Assembly (NCBI GenBank): GCA_965368185.1
Contig: CBDULZ010000008.1
Location: 1-64,000, forward strand
DNA length: 64,000 nucleotides
Direction: 5' to 3'
DNA from: Kriegella sp965368185
GTDB lineage: Bacteria; Bacteroidota; Bacteroidia; Flavobacteriales; Flavobacteriaceae
Shown piece after piece: positions 18,458 through 26,978 of the stretch (position 1 is its first letter; every line of letters begins with the position of its first letter). Under the pieces are notes generated by a model, which ran no database searches, was not told where the DNA came from, and worked only from the letters and a program-made list of their open reading frames with translations. A program made the position numbers and the translations under genes.

Positions 18458-18916
18458 TTAAACCCCAAACTGTCGTAAGTGATGGTCTAAGTGTTTCGAA
18501 AACAATACATTCCACTCCTTTTCAGACAAGGGGCCGAAAGCATGCGATTCTTTGTTATTAAAATGGGCACCCCCTAATTGTTGGGTTTTTTCAATATGGT
18601 TGATCAACCGCTTCTTTTCTTTCTCAAAATCACGGGTGTCACTAATCACAAAAATTGGAGAAGTGGGGCTGTTTTTTTTATATGGTTTGGGTCCAACCAC
18701 AAGATTTTTTGCAAAAAGCTTGATTAAGAACTTTTTAAATCCTTTTGGTTTCGGGTGTTTATTTTCATAAACCAGTTCATAGGCGACATTGCAATGGGCT
18801 AACATCTGCGCTACGCCCATTTTTCCCCATAAAGGTTGCGTTTCAGGGGTTAATTTATTTATACGGTCAATGGTTTCCTGCGATTCCTTTGGGTCAAAAA
18901 GATTACGAATATTCAT
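18458..18916 (-). CDS. DUF1569 (DinB-like) protein
   Basis: A 152-residue cytoplasmic protein of the four-helix DinB/YfiT superfamily. MAQMLAHCNVAYELV gives the first metal-ligand His (HC), and the C-terminal FSKHLDHHLRQFGV supplies the HxxHH-type ligands, so the three-His metal site looks intact. Members of this superfamily are thiol- or metal-dependent hydrolases and transferases; the specific reaction is unknown. It is flanked by spacers of 241 and 63 bp, so probably transcribed alone. Confidence 0.8.
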   Translation of the reverse strand: MNIRNLFDPKESQETIDRINKLTPETQPLWGKMGVAQMLAHCNVAYELVYENKHPKPKGFKKFLIKLFAKNLVVGPKPYKKNSPTSPIFVISDTRDFEKEKKRLINHIEKTQQLGGAHFNNKESHAFGPLSEKEWNVLFSKHLDHHLRQFGV

Positions 18917-18979
18917 GGTATTTGATTTTTAGAATTTAGAATAATAGGTTTTCATCAATATGTTTTGCCGAAGTTATTT

Positions 18980-19459
18980 TTATAATTTGATGGGTACACA
19001 TATTTGTTCTTCGGAATTCGGGTCTTGATTTTTGTATTTTTCCCCCAAGATTTCAAAATGGGGTCTTTCGTCCAGTTCATAATCGGATTGGGGTAACCAA
19101 GTTGCGAAAATGTATTGGAAAATACTTGTGTCCTCACTTGAGCCTTTATATTGGAAAATAGCATAGAGACCTCCATCCAATTGCAAGGTTTCCAAATTTT
19201 CTGGCAAACTGCCATTCTCTTTCGTTTCTATGCCTGCCCATTTGGTGAATTCTATTCTGGGATCAAAGTTTTCAAAGAATAAGGCATCATCATATACCTG
19301 TATTAAATAGAAATCAGTACACGCGTTATTTTCTGTGCTCTTTCGTAATGGCATAAAACTTTGCCATAATTCGTGGGTTCTATTTTGCACCAATGACATT
19401 CGCAATGATTTACCAGCGATCCTTCTTCTTGAAAGGAATTCAATTTTTGGCTTTAACAT
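18980..19459 (-). CDS. GyrI-like/AraC effector-binding domain protein
   Basis: About 159 residues, beginning MLKPKIEFLSRRRIAGKSL, the usual opening of flavobacterial GyrI-like proteins. LWQSFMPLRK and the C-terminal FATWLPQSDYELDERPHFEIL are the typical effector-binding fold signatures. There is no DNA-binding domain, so it probably binds a small hydrophobic molecule or a protein partner. An upstream GTG at 19513 is in frame and would overlap the preceding stop as GTGA, adding 18 residues (MKRTNILSLCLMSC...). I keep the shorter start because the family begins there. Confidence 0.75.
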   Translation of the reverse strand: MLKPKIEFLSRRRIAGKSLRMSLVQNRTHELWQSFMPLRKSTENNACTDFYLIQVYDDALFFENFDPRIEFTKWAGIETKENGSLPENLETLQLDGGLYAIFQYKGSSEDTSIFQYIFATWLPQSDYELDERPHFEILGEKYKNQDPNSEEQICVPIKL

Positions 19460-19509
19460 TGTTTTTTCTAGGCAAGACATTAAACACAAACTTAAAATAT
19501 TCGTTCTTT

Positions 19510-20631
19510 TCACTTCTTAAATTGTACCGCTCTACCAGTTTCGGCACTTTCTTTGGCCATTTCTAAAATTTCTACAACCACAACGTTATTTTCTAGGGAC
19601 GACAATGCATAAGGTGGTAGCGTAATCTTTTGGTTTATGACCGCCGCTAAAAAGGAAAACGGATCATTATACGGAGCCTCTCTTTTTTCCAATTTTTCAC
19701 TTTTCACTTCTTTCTTTGAGTCAAGGCGGTAGCGGATATCGGTAGCGTTGTCGCTGAAAATGAATCCCGTTTTACCATATATTTCCATATCTTTTCGAGA
19801 GAAAGGCCAGTTCCATGAGGCTTGAATGATCGCCTGACTCTTTGGAAATTTCAACAAAATGGTGGCTTCATCATCAACTTTAGGGTATTTTTCAGGCTTT
19901 ATGGTCTGGGTCATGGCCATTACCGAAATAGGGCGTTCACCTTTCATCAACCAGGTAACAAGGTTTGCACCGTAGCAACCAAAGTCTATGACCGCACCAC
20001 CTCCATTCTTTACGGGGTCGGTCAGCCATTCTAAAAATTCTGGATTTACCCCGATTTCTTCTGGGCCTTCATGTCCGTCATGTACTACTATTTTACGTAA
20101 TTCACCAATAGCATTGTCGGCGACCATCTCATACGCTTTATGATTTGATGGATACCATGTCGTTTCATAATTGGTCAATAGATGAATCTTATGTTTTTTC
20201 GCAAGGCCTTCCATCTTTTTAACATGGGCGATACTCACAGCTAAAGGTTTTTCGACCATAACATGTATCCCTTTGGGGGCACAGGCCTCGACAACACCCA
20301 AATGGTCATAAATGCTTCCAAAAGCGGTAACTGCCTCGGGTTGTACGGATGCAATCATTTCTTCCACCGTATCGAAAACAATGTCCATCGAATATCCGTA
20401 ACGATCGGCATATCGTTTTGCCAAATCTCTGTCGGACTCGGCTATACCGACAATTTTAATATCTCCTTGTTCCGGCCTTCGCAAAAGCTGATGCACATGG
20501 GAATGGGTGATTCCGGCGATACCAACTTTCAATGGGGGGGTGGTTTGACCCTTTGCAAATTGTGGGGCCGATGTGAGTGCTATCATAAAAATGATAAACG
20601 AAAGTCTTTTGTAAAGATGATACTTTAACAT
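19510..20631 (-). CDS. exported Gfo/Idh/MocA-family oxidoreductase
   Basis: 373 residues. The N-terminus RLSFIIFMIALTSAPQFAKGQ is a signal peptide, followed by the Rossmann motif VGIAGITHSHVHQLL, in which the usual GxGxxG is altered to GIAGITHS. MVEKPLAVS supplies the Lys of the EKP motif, and DFGCYGANLVTWLM the C-terminal domain. Family enzymes use tightly bound or diffusible NAD(P) to oxidise sugars; exported members exist. An in-frame extension to 20754 overlaps the upstream lactonase gene and lacks homology, so I start at 20631, 8 bp after that gene's stop. It forms an operon with the SMP-30 gene. Confidence 0.88.
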   Translation of the reverse strand: MLKYHLYKRLSFIIFMIALTSAPQFAKGQTTPPLKVGIAGITHSHVHQLLRRPEQGDIKIVGIAESDRDLAKRYADRYGYSMDIVFDTVEEMIASVQPEAVTAFGSIYDHLGVVEACAPKGIHVMVEKPLAVSIAHVKKMEGLAKKHKIHLLTNYETTWYPSNHKAYEMVADNAIGELRKIVVHDGHEGPEEIGVNPEFLEWLTDPVKNGGGAVIDFGCYGANLVTWLMKGERPISVMAMTQTIKPEKYPKVDDEATILLKFPKSQAIIQASWNWPFSRKDMEIYGKTGFIFSDNATDIRYRLDSKKEVKSEKLEKREAPYNDPFSFLAAVINQKITLPPYALSSLENNVVVVEILEMAKESAETGRAVQFKK

Positions 20632-20639
20632 TTTAAATC

Positions 20640-21551
20640 TCAATTTTGGTGGGCGACTCCATGAACATTCATTTGCAAAGTATAGAGTGAATTCATAGCG
20701 GTTATAAAAAGTGTTTTTTGTTCTTTGCCACCAAAAGTGACATTGGCCGTCCAATTTTGGTCTACGGGAATATGTTGAATCTGCTCACCGTCGGAATTGA
20801 ATATGGTCACCCCTTTGCCTGTCAAATACACGTTGCCCTTATTATCCAAGGTCATGCCGTCTGAACCCATATCGGCAAACAGTTGTTTGTCGGTAAGATA
20901 CCCATCTTCGCTTATACTATAAGAATAAGTTTTCTTGGCGCCAATGTCGGAAACATAGAGAATTTTACCGTCAGGGGATCCTACAATACCATTGGGCTGT
21001 ACAAAATCATTGGCGACAATTTTTATTTTTTCCATATTTGGCGTCAGGTAATAGACCCGTTCGTTTTTAATCTCTTTTTCAGTTCGCTGCCAATAATCAC
21101 GCTGGTAATAAGGGTCAGTGAAATAAATGCCCCCTTTTAAATCAACCCATAAATCGTTGGGGCCGTTCAGGTTTTTGCCTTCGAATCCATCAATGAGAAC
21201 CGTTATATTTTTCTTGGGATCAATACGCCAGAGTTGAAATTTCTCATCGGCACAGGCCAATAAGTTTCCTTGATGGTCAAAATAAAGTCCATTGGCACGA
21301 CCGGCGGGTTCCAAATAAACCGATACAGATCCATCGGCAACCGACCATTTGAGAATACGGTCGTTGGGCTGATCTGTGAAAAATACGTTGCCCTCTTTAT
21401 CTACCGCGGGCCCTTCCGTGAACTTATAATCGGATGCCACAAGGTTAATTTCCGCACCTTCGGCAATTAGTGGTGTTTCTTGGGCAGAAATCGATGAAAT
21501 CATCGAAAAGAGTAGGAGGACAGTAAAAAAACACCTTTTGCCTTTTTTCAT
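20640..21551 (-). CDS. exported SMP-30/gluconolactonase-like lactonase
   Basis: 303 residues with a Sec signal peptide ending SISAQE. The six-bladed propeller shows repeated blades: FTEGPAVDKEGNVFFTDQ (metal Glu), GRANGLYFDHQGNLLA, NGPNDLWVDLKGGIYFTDP (Asn), QPNGIVGSPDGKILYVSD (Asp) and SDGMTLDNKGNVYLTG. SMP-30 enzymes hydrolyse sugar lactones with a divalent metal, the step after dehydrogenation of an aldose. The oxidoreductase gene follows after 8 bp, matching that order of reactions. Confidence 0.9.
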   Translation of the reverse strand: MKKGKRCFFTVLLLFSMISSISAQETPLIAEGAEINLVASDYKFTEGPAVDKEGNVFFTDQPNDRILKWSVADGSVSVYLEPAGRANGLYFDHQGNLLACADEKFQLWRIDPKKNITVLIDGFEGKNLNGPNDLWVDLKGGIYFTDPYYQRDYWQRTEKEIKNERVYYLTPNMEKIKIVANDFVQPNGIVGSPDGKILYVSDIGAKKTYSYSISEDGYLTDKQLFADMGSDGMTLDNKGNVYLTGKGVTIFNSDGEQIQHIPVDQNWTANVTFGGKEQKTLFITAMNSLYTLQMNVHGVAHQN

Positions 21552-21822
21552 ATTGGTTGCTATTTTGGGTATTAATGTACGAAGAGAAATTTAAAAACCT
21601 AAGGTTATTATAGGACTAAGAGCAAAAATGGCTTCACGGATTCAATATAACATTTCGCACGAGCATGCGGGTAGAAATTGTATCCCCACGCTCTCATTTA
21701 CCATATTGGTTAATGTACTGCATATTAGGGCTATAGCACTACAAACCCGTTAATATCCGGGATACCCGGTTAGCGCGGAGGATTTCTTTACGAAAGCTGA
21801 TTTCGTTGTTTGAGACTTTACC

Positions 21823-22656
21823 TTATAAATGGTACATATAGTTCATATTGTATTTCATGCTTTCCATGGGAGTGCTGGCATATTCTTCCTGTTCTATAAA
21901 AATATGCTTGACCCCGGAGGCTTTCCTATTTTCGATCATTGCTGCAATGTCAAGTGCTCCCTTCCCAAATTCGGTACTATGCCCTTCTTTTATATTCATA
22001 TCCTTCAAATGCCACAAAGGAAACCGTTTCGGGTACTTTCTAAAATAGTCGAGCGGGTCTTTGCCACCCATAGCAACCCATCCGAGGTCCAATTCCATAT
22101 GCACCAGATCGGGTTGAGTGTTGTCCATTAAAACATCATAAAGTACTTTACCTTGGTCAGCTTCAAACTCATAACCGTGGTTATGGTATCCGAATTTAAG
22201 TCCCATTTTTTTGCAATCTTCACCAGCTTTATTAAAGGCATCGGCCACTTTTTTGTAGTTGTCGATGGTTTGACCATCGGAGGGCATTGAAGAACAGATA
22301 AGGTATTCTTGACCTGATGCCGCCGCTTCGGCCATGGTTTTTTGAAAATTCTTATCAAGTGCTACATGGCCACTTTTAAGATTCATGCCTAAATCGGCAC
22401 AAGTTCTTTTCATTTCCTCCGGTGCAAGACCGTAGTAATGCCCTTTAGAACTTCGGGCCGATTCAATTTCCTTGATACCAATTGCTGCAATTTGTTTTAG
22501 GGTGCCTTTTGGGTCGTCGGCCATTTCCTTTCGAAAAGTGTACAATTGAACCCCTAGTTTTAAATTTTTTGGTGGTGATAGGGCATACGATGGAGCAACC
22601 ATCGTTCCTAAAGCCAGTAAGGCAGATTGTGAAAAAAAATCTCTTCTTGTAACCAT
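21823..22656 (-). CDS. exported sugar phosphate isomerase/epimerase-like TIM-barrel protein
   Basis: 277 residues opening MVTRRDFFSQSALLALGTMV, a Tat-like leader. The AP-endonuclease-2/xylose-isomerase-like barrel is shown by LKLGVQLYTFRKEM, KFGYHNHGYEF (His ligands), ELDLGWVAMGGKDP and FPLWHLKDMN. Metal-binding Glu, His and Asp residues are in place. Exported relatives act on free sugars rather than phosphates; in Bacteroides some have been assigned hydratase roles in 3-keto-glycoside breakdown. It starts 8 bp after the DUF3500 gene and is followed by a 271-bp gap before the SMP-30 gene. Confidence 0.83.
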   Translation of the reverse strand: MVTRRDFFSQSALLALGTMVAPSYALSPPKNLKLGVQLYTFRKEMADDPKGTLKQIAAIGIKEIESARSSKGHYYGLAPEEMKRTCADLGMNLKSGHVALDKNFQKTMAEAAASGQEYLICSSMPSDGQTIDNYKKVADAFNKAGEDCKKMGLKFGYHNHGYEFEADQGKVLYDVLMDNTQPDLVHMELDLGWVAMGGKDPLDYFRKYPKRFPLWHLKDMNIKEGHSTEFGKGALDIAAMIENRKASGVKHIFIEQEEYASTPMESMKYNMNYMYHL

Positions 22657-22664
22657 TGATTTGT

Positions 22665-23699
22665 TTAGTTATGGTGATGTTCTTCGTAATGCGCTTTCAA
22701 TGCACTCTTGGCAAAATCGTTTTCCAAATCGCGAATAGCGGTATGCACATGATTGGCATTGTTCTGGGTATTGGCATATTCGATTAGGAGGATAGGCCCA
22801 TGAATGCGATAGTAATTGGGAATTCCTGCTTTGAGGCTTCCCGCCCATGCGAAACGGAGATTTTCCAATCCTGCTTCGTCTATTCTTTTTTTGAAATTTG
22901 TAGCAAAGCCCAGTTCGTATGTATCCAAATACACATTTAAGAGCTCCATAAATATTTTTTTCTGGCTTTTGGAAAGGGCGGCGTAGGAAATGCCCTTAGT
23001 TTCTATAACGCCGACTTCCTGTTTGTTTCTGGTGATAATCTCGTAAGGCGCTTCTTCAGAGAACCGAGCCGTTTTTAACTGATTTGAATCAAGGGTATTT
23101 ACAAGTTTAAAACCAAGATCGGTTTCCTTTTTCAACACCTCTTTGCCCTTTGCCGCTGTACTTTGAACAATACCAGGATTTGACCCAAAGAAACTCGGGG
23201 TCGATGAGATAATTCTTCCTTCTGTCGAGGTAAAGTTCACAGATACATGGTGCCCCTCAAAACGCCAGCCCCAAAAATTGGTTGGTGATGGGGTGCCGAA
23301 AATGCAAAAGTGATAGTTCAGTGGGTCTCGATACGGCCTTCCGTCCGACATTTTTTTACTGGGATCGTTAAGCAGTTCGTTGAGGACCTTTTCGAGCGCC
23401 ATTATCTCTGTTGTTTTGCGGTATCCATCTTCACTAAGCGAAGCCCTCAACAAATCTAAAGCGGCCTGTTTCTGTGTTTCGTTAAAATCGTGGAAGGTGG
23501 GGCCTTTACGATCCATTGGAACATAGTTGAAATTTGTTCGCTCTGCATCGTCCAAAGGAAAAAAGGCAGCCGCCTTTAGTTCTTCTGATAACGTACTTAG
23601 AAAGGTATTAGCCTTTTGAGACAGGTACTGCTGGGCGGTAGACGCATTCAAAAAAAACGAAAAAAATATAAGAATAACTACTTTTTGAAATGTTCTCAT
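22665..23699 (-). CDS. exported DUF3500 protein
   Basis: 344 residues with signal peptide MRTFQKVVILIFFSFFLNASTAQ. I recognise DUF3500 from DAERTNFNYVPMDRKG, YHFCIFGTPSPTNFWGWRFEGHH and FFGSNPGIVQ; HHVSVNFT and the C-terminal HVHTAIRDLENDFA are conserved too. Its His-rich motifs suggest a metal enzyme, but no reaction has been established. It is the first gene of a minus-strand operon with the TIM-barrel isomerase. Confidence 0.83.
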   Translation of the reverse strand: MRTFQKVVILIFFSFFLNASTAQQYLSQKANTFLSTLSEELKAAAFFPLDDAERTNFNYVPMDRKGPTFHDFNETQKQAALDLLRASLSEDGYRKTTEIMALEKVLNELLNDPSKKMSDGRPYRDPLNYHFCIFGTPSPTNFWGWRFEGHHVSVNFTSTEGRIISSTPSFFGSNPGIVQSTAAKGKEVLKKETDLGFKLVNTLDSNQLKTARFSEEAPYEIITRNKQEVGVIETKGISYAALSKSQKKIFMELLNVYLDTYELGFATNFKKRIDEAGLENLRFAWAGSLKAGIPNYYRIHGPILLIEYANTQNNANHVHTAIRDLENDFAKSALKAHYEEHHHN

Positions 23700-23862
23700 G
23701 TTTGGCAGTGATTGTTTTAGATTAGTATTCTCAGCGTATGTGGTTTATAAAAAGAAAACCTATCAATATATCGCATTTGTTGGCGAATTGAACTGAAAAT
23801 GGTCTTTTTTTCAATCTCCTAAAATACTAAATAATACAACACGGTCTAACATCTTAGATTCG

Positions 23863-23870
23863 TACTTTTG
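23863..23870 (+). promoter_or_regulatory. -7 promoter box for mazG
   Basis: TACTTTTG matches TAnnTTTG exactly, 15 bp before the ATG at 23886. It overlaps the TTG at 23868 that would open a longer frame, which argues for the ATG as the start. Confidence 0.45.
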
Positions 23871-23885
23871 CCAAAATATCAGTTT

Positions 23886-24665
23886 ATGAATTCTAGGGAA
23901 TCACAACTTAAGGCCTTCGATCGATTATTGACAATCATGGACGAGCTTCGTGACAAATGTCCGTGGGACAAGAAGCAGACCATGGAGACCTTGCGACATT
24001 TGACAATTGAGGAAACCTATGAATTGGGAGATGCCATATTGGAAAACAATCTGGAAGAAGTAAAGAAAGAATTGGGCGATTTGCTATTGCATATTGTTTT
24101 TTATGCAAAAATCGGCTCAGAGACCGACGATTTTGATATGGCCGATGTCTCTAACGAAATCTGCGAAAAACTGATAAATAGGCATCCGCATATTTATGGT
24201 GATATTAAGGTGACCGATGAAGAGGAAGTAAAGCGCAACTGGGAAAATATTAAGCTGAAGGAAGGAAAAAAGAGCGTCTTGGAAGGCGTGCCGAATGGTC
24301 TGCCTGCCTTAGTAAAGGCAAATCGAATTCAAGACAAGGTGGCGGGAGTGGGCTTTGATTGGGAAAAACCAGAACAAGTTTTTGAAAAGTTACAAGAAGA
24401 ACTTGCCGAATTTCAGACTGAAATCGATAAAAATAGACACGATGCCATGGAAGCGGAATTCGGTGATGTACTGTTTTCAATGGTGAATTATGCCCGATTT
24501 CTGAATATCAACCCCGAAAATGCGCTGGAACGTACCAATAAAAAATTCGCGAAACGCTTTCAATACCTCGAAGAGCGGGCCAAATCAAAAGGAAAATCAT
24601 TAAAAGAGATGACCTTGAACGAAATGGATGTTTTTTGGGAGGAGGCGAAATACCGCTCGCGCTGA
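23886..24665 (+). CDS. mazG: nucleoside triphosphate pyrophosphohydrolase
   Basis: 259 residues with two MazG-type all-alpha domains. The first carries LRDKCPWDKKQTMETLRHLTIEE, then EELGDLL-type metal motifs (KKELGDLLLHIVFYAK). The second has EELAEF and EAEFGDVLFSMVNYAR. Both EExxE/ExxD clusters look intact. It hydrolyses NTPs, including damaged ones, to NMP and pyrophosphate in the cytoplasm. The promoter box at 23863-23870 fixes the start at this ATG. It follows 22 kb of accessory DNA after its usual neighbour DUF5606. Confidence 0.94.
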   Translation: MNSRESQLKAFDRLLTIMDELRDKCPWDKKQTMETLRHLTIEETYELGDAILENNLEEVKKELGDLLLHIVFYAKIGSETDDFDMADVSNEICEKLINRHPHIYGDIKVTDEEEVKRNWENIKLKEGKKSVLEGVPNGLPALVKANRIQDKVAGVGFDWEKPEQVFEKLQEELAEFQTEIDKNRHDAMEAEFGDVLFSMVNYARFLNINPENALERTNKKFAKRFQYLEERAKSKGKSLKEMTLNEMDVFWEEAKYRSR

Positions 24666-24719
24666 TCCCGGGCCTGAAATAAATAAATCAATTGGTGTAG
24701 AACACCGAATCCAAAAACT

Positions 24720-26117
24720 TTGTTACAACAATACACAAAAGAATTCAGTTACAATTTAAAATTGGCAACTCCCGTTATCCTTGGCATGTTGGGCCATAGT
24801 TTTGTGGCCTTTGCCGACAATGTTATGGTCGGACAACTGGGTACTGCAGAACTGGCCGCGGTTTCCTTGGGAAATAGTTTTGTATTTATTGCCATGTCGT
24901 TGGGCATTGGGTTTTCAACGGCTATCACCCCTTTGGTGGCTGAGGCCGACGGTGCGGGGCAAAAGAAAGATGGAAAAAGTGCCCTAAAACACGGGCTGGT
25001 GCTTTGTACCCTATTGGGCTTGTCGCTTTTCGGTCTAATTCTATTGTCAAAACCCTTGATTCATTTAATGAAGCAGCCTCCCGAGGTGGTTGAATTGGCG
25101 CTGCCCTACTTAGATTTAGTGGCTTTTTCACTGATACCCTTGATTATGTTTCAGGCTTTTAAGCAATTTTCCGAGGGCCTTTCCCAGACCAAATACCCTA
25201 TGTATGCAACCATTATCGCGAATGTGGTGAATATTGTTTTGAACTATCTATTGATATTTGGATCTTTGGGTTTTCCAAAGTTGGGCATTGTTGGTGCGGC
25301 GATAGGCACATTGGTATCGAGAATAGTAATGCTGATTTTTATTTGGGTTTTGTTGAAGAACAAGAAAAAGTTCCATGATTATGTTACAGGTTTCAATTTC
25401 GGGAAGATTGAAAAAAAGGTGATGAACAAAATCATAAGCTTAGGTTTTCCATCGGCACTACAAATGTTTTTTGAGGTTGCTATTTTTACGGCCGCTATTT
25501 GGCTAAGTGGGGTATTGGGCAAGAACCCGCAAGCGGCAAATCAAATTGCCCTGAATTTAAGCAGCATGACCTTTATGGTTGGAATGGGCTTGGGGGTTGC
25601 GGCAATGATCAGGGTAGGCAACCAAAAGGGCCTTCAAGGTTTCAAAGAACTCAGGCGCATCGCGATTTCCATTTTTTTCCTCACCTTGCTTTTAGAGATT
25701 GTTTTTGCCATTTTGTTTCTGGTGGGCAGGTATTGGTTTCCGACGCTTTATTTAGATGAGAAAGACTTGGTCAATATGGTCGACAACACAGAGGTGATCC
25801 AATTAACCGCCGAACTACTTCTTGTAGCGGCCTTTTTTCAGATTTCAGACGGTATTCAAGTAGTCGTTTTAGGTGCTTTAAGAGGATTGCAAGATGTGAA
25901 GATACCTACCTGGATAACTTTTGTCGCCTATTGGTTGATCGGTTTTCCCATATCATTTTACCTAGGGCTGTATACCGAGCTGGAAAGCACCGGTATATGG
26001 ATCGGCTTGCTCACGGGACTTACGGCATCGGCCATATTATTGTATATTCGATTTAATTACTTGACGAAGAAACTGATTGTGTCCAAAATGACGGTGCCTT
26101 CTGTACATACGAAATAA
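24720..26117 (+). CDS. MATE-family efflux transporter
   Basis: A 465-residue, 12-helix membrane protein. The opening FSYNLKLATPVILGMLGHS and VDNVMVG-like segment FADNVMVGQLGTAELAAVS define MatE repeat one; SLGFPSALQMFFEVAIF opens repeat two. It exports cationic or organic compounds with Na+ or H+ antiport. No ATG precedes the conserved N-terminus, so translation must start at the TTG at 24720. It lies 54 bp after mazG on the same strand. Confidence 0.9.
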   Translation: MLQQYTKEFSYNLKLATPVILGMLGHSFVAFADNVMVGQLGTAELAAVSLGNSFVFIAMSLGIGFSTAITPLVAEADGAGQKKDGKSALKHGLVLCTLLGLSLFGLILLSKPLIHLMKQPPEVVELALPYLDLVAFSLIPLIMFQAFKQFSEGLSQTKYPMYATIIANVVNIVLNYLLIFGSLGFPKLGIVGAAIGTLVSRIVMLIFIWVLLKNKKKFHDYVTGFNFGKIEKKVMNKIISLGFPSALQMFFEVAIFTAAIWLSGVLGKNPQAANQIALNLSSMTFMVGMGLGVAAMIRVGNQKGLQGFKELRRIAISIFFLTLLLEIVFAILFLVGRYWFPTLYLDEKDLVNMVDNTEVIQLTAELLLVAAFFQISDGIQVVVLGALRGLQDVKIPTWITFVAYWLIGFPISFYLGLYTELESTGIWIGLLTGLTASAILLYIRFNYLTKKLIVSKMTVPSVHTK

Positions 26118-26166
26118 ACGTAAATCTTAAAAAAAGACGTCTACTAACCCTATAAATCAACCCGAA

Positions 26167-26394
26167 ATGCAATTGCCAAAATTTTTACTAGGTGACAATA
26201 CCGATTATCCGACCGCTGTATTTGTTGTTCACACCGAATACCCGAGATTTATCATTAATTTAGAAAATGACGAGGTAGAATGGTTTGAGGAATTTTCCCG
26301 GGAAGACGAAAAGGAATTGGAAACCGAAACTGAGAACTTTATTGCTCAAGCAACCGAGTTCTATGATAGGGAAGTAGCACGTTACGAGGAATAG
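26167..26394 (+). CDS. conserved small acidic flavobacterial protein
   Basis: A 75-residue soluble protein with the conserved core FLLGDNTDYPTAVFVVHTEY and a very acidic second half (DEVEWFEEF, then EDEKELETETENF). I recognise it as a widely conserved, uncharacterised flavobacterial family. It sits 8 bp before the PAP2 gene and probably heads the three-gene operon to 28633. Confidence 0.75.
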   Translation: MQLPKFLLGDNTDYPTAVFVVHTEYPRFIINLENDEVEWFEEFSREDEKELETETENFIAQATEFYDREVARYEE

Positions 26395-26402
26395 ATTGGC
26401 CC

Positions 26403-26978
26403 ATGCTCGAAGAATTGATAGACTACGACAAAGACCTCTTTTTATGGCTCAATAATATGGGCAATTTGCAGTGGGATGGTTTTTGGCTTTTTGTTACCTA
26501 TAAGTGGAATTTTGTCAGTTTAGCACTTTATGCGACTCTATTAGGATTGTCGTACAAATACTACGGTCTTAAGAAAACACTGCTTGTATTGGTTACTATG
26601 GCTATTTTGATACTTACCACGGATCAACTGGCTAATTTCTTTAAATATGGGGTGCAACGTTTACGCCCTTGCCATGATTCAGAGGTAAATTCACTAATGC
26701 GATTGGTCAAGGAGTCTTGTGGAGGTAAATTTGGCTATTTTTCGGCCCATGCCGCAAACTCTTTTGCCGTAGCACTTTTCTTTACTTTTTTACTGAAGTC
26801 AAAACTGCGCTACATAGGAATTTTCTTGATGTTTTGGGCTTTTGTTGTCGCCTATAGCCGAATCTATATAGGTGTTCATTTTCCTTTGGATGTGCTTACA
26901 GGAATAGGAATAGGGTTGATTTTGAGCTGGTTATTTGCAAAGTTATTTATATTTGCACTTCACAGATTTCGCCTATGA
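26403..26978 (+). CDS. PAP2-family membrane phosphatase
   Basis: 191 residues with about five membrane helices. The three PAP2 signatures are KYGVQRLRPCH (KxxxxxxRP), FSAHAANSF (equivalent of PSGH, with Ala in place of Gly) and SRIYIGVHFPLDV (SRxxxxxHxxxD). Likely substrates are undecaprenyl pyrophosphate or a lipid A phosphate. It overlaps the GT39 gene by 4 bp (ATGA), and both suggest lipid-linked envelope glycan work. Confidence 0.9.
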   Translation: MLEELIDYDKDLFLWLNNMGNLQWDGFWLFVTYKWNFVSLALYATLLGLSYKYYGLKKTLLVLVTMAILILTTDQLANFFKYGVQRLRPCHDSEVNSLMRLVKESCGGKFGYFSAHAANSFAVALFFTFLLKSKLRYIGIFLMFWAFVVAYSRIYIGVHFPLDVLTGIGIGLILSWLFAKLFIFALHRFRL

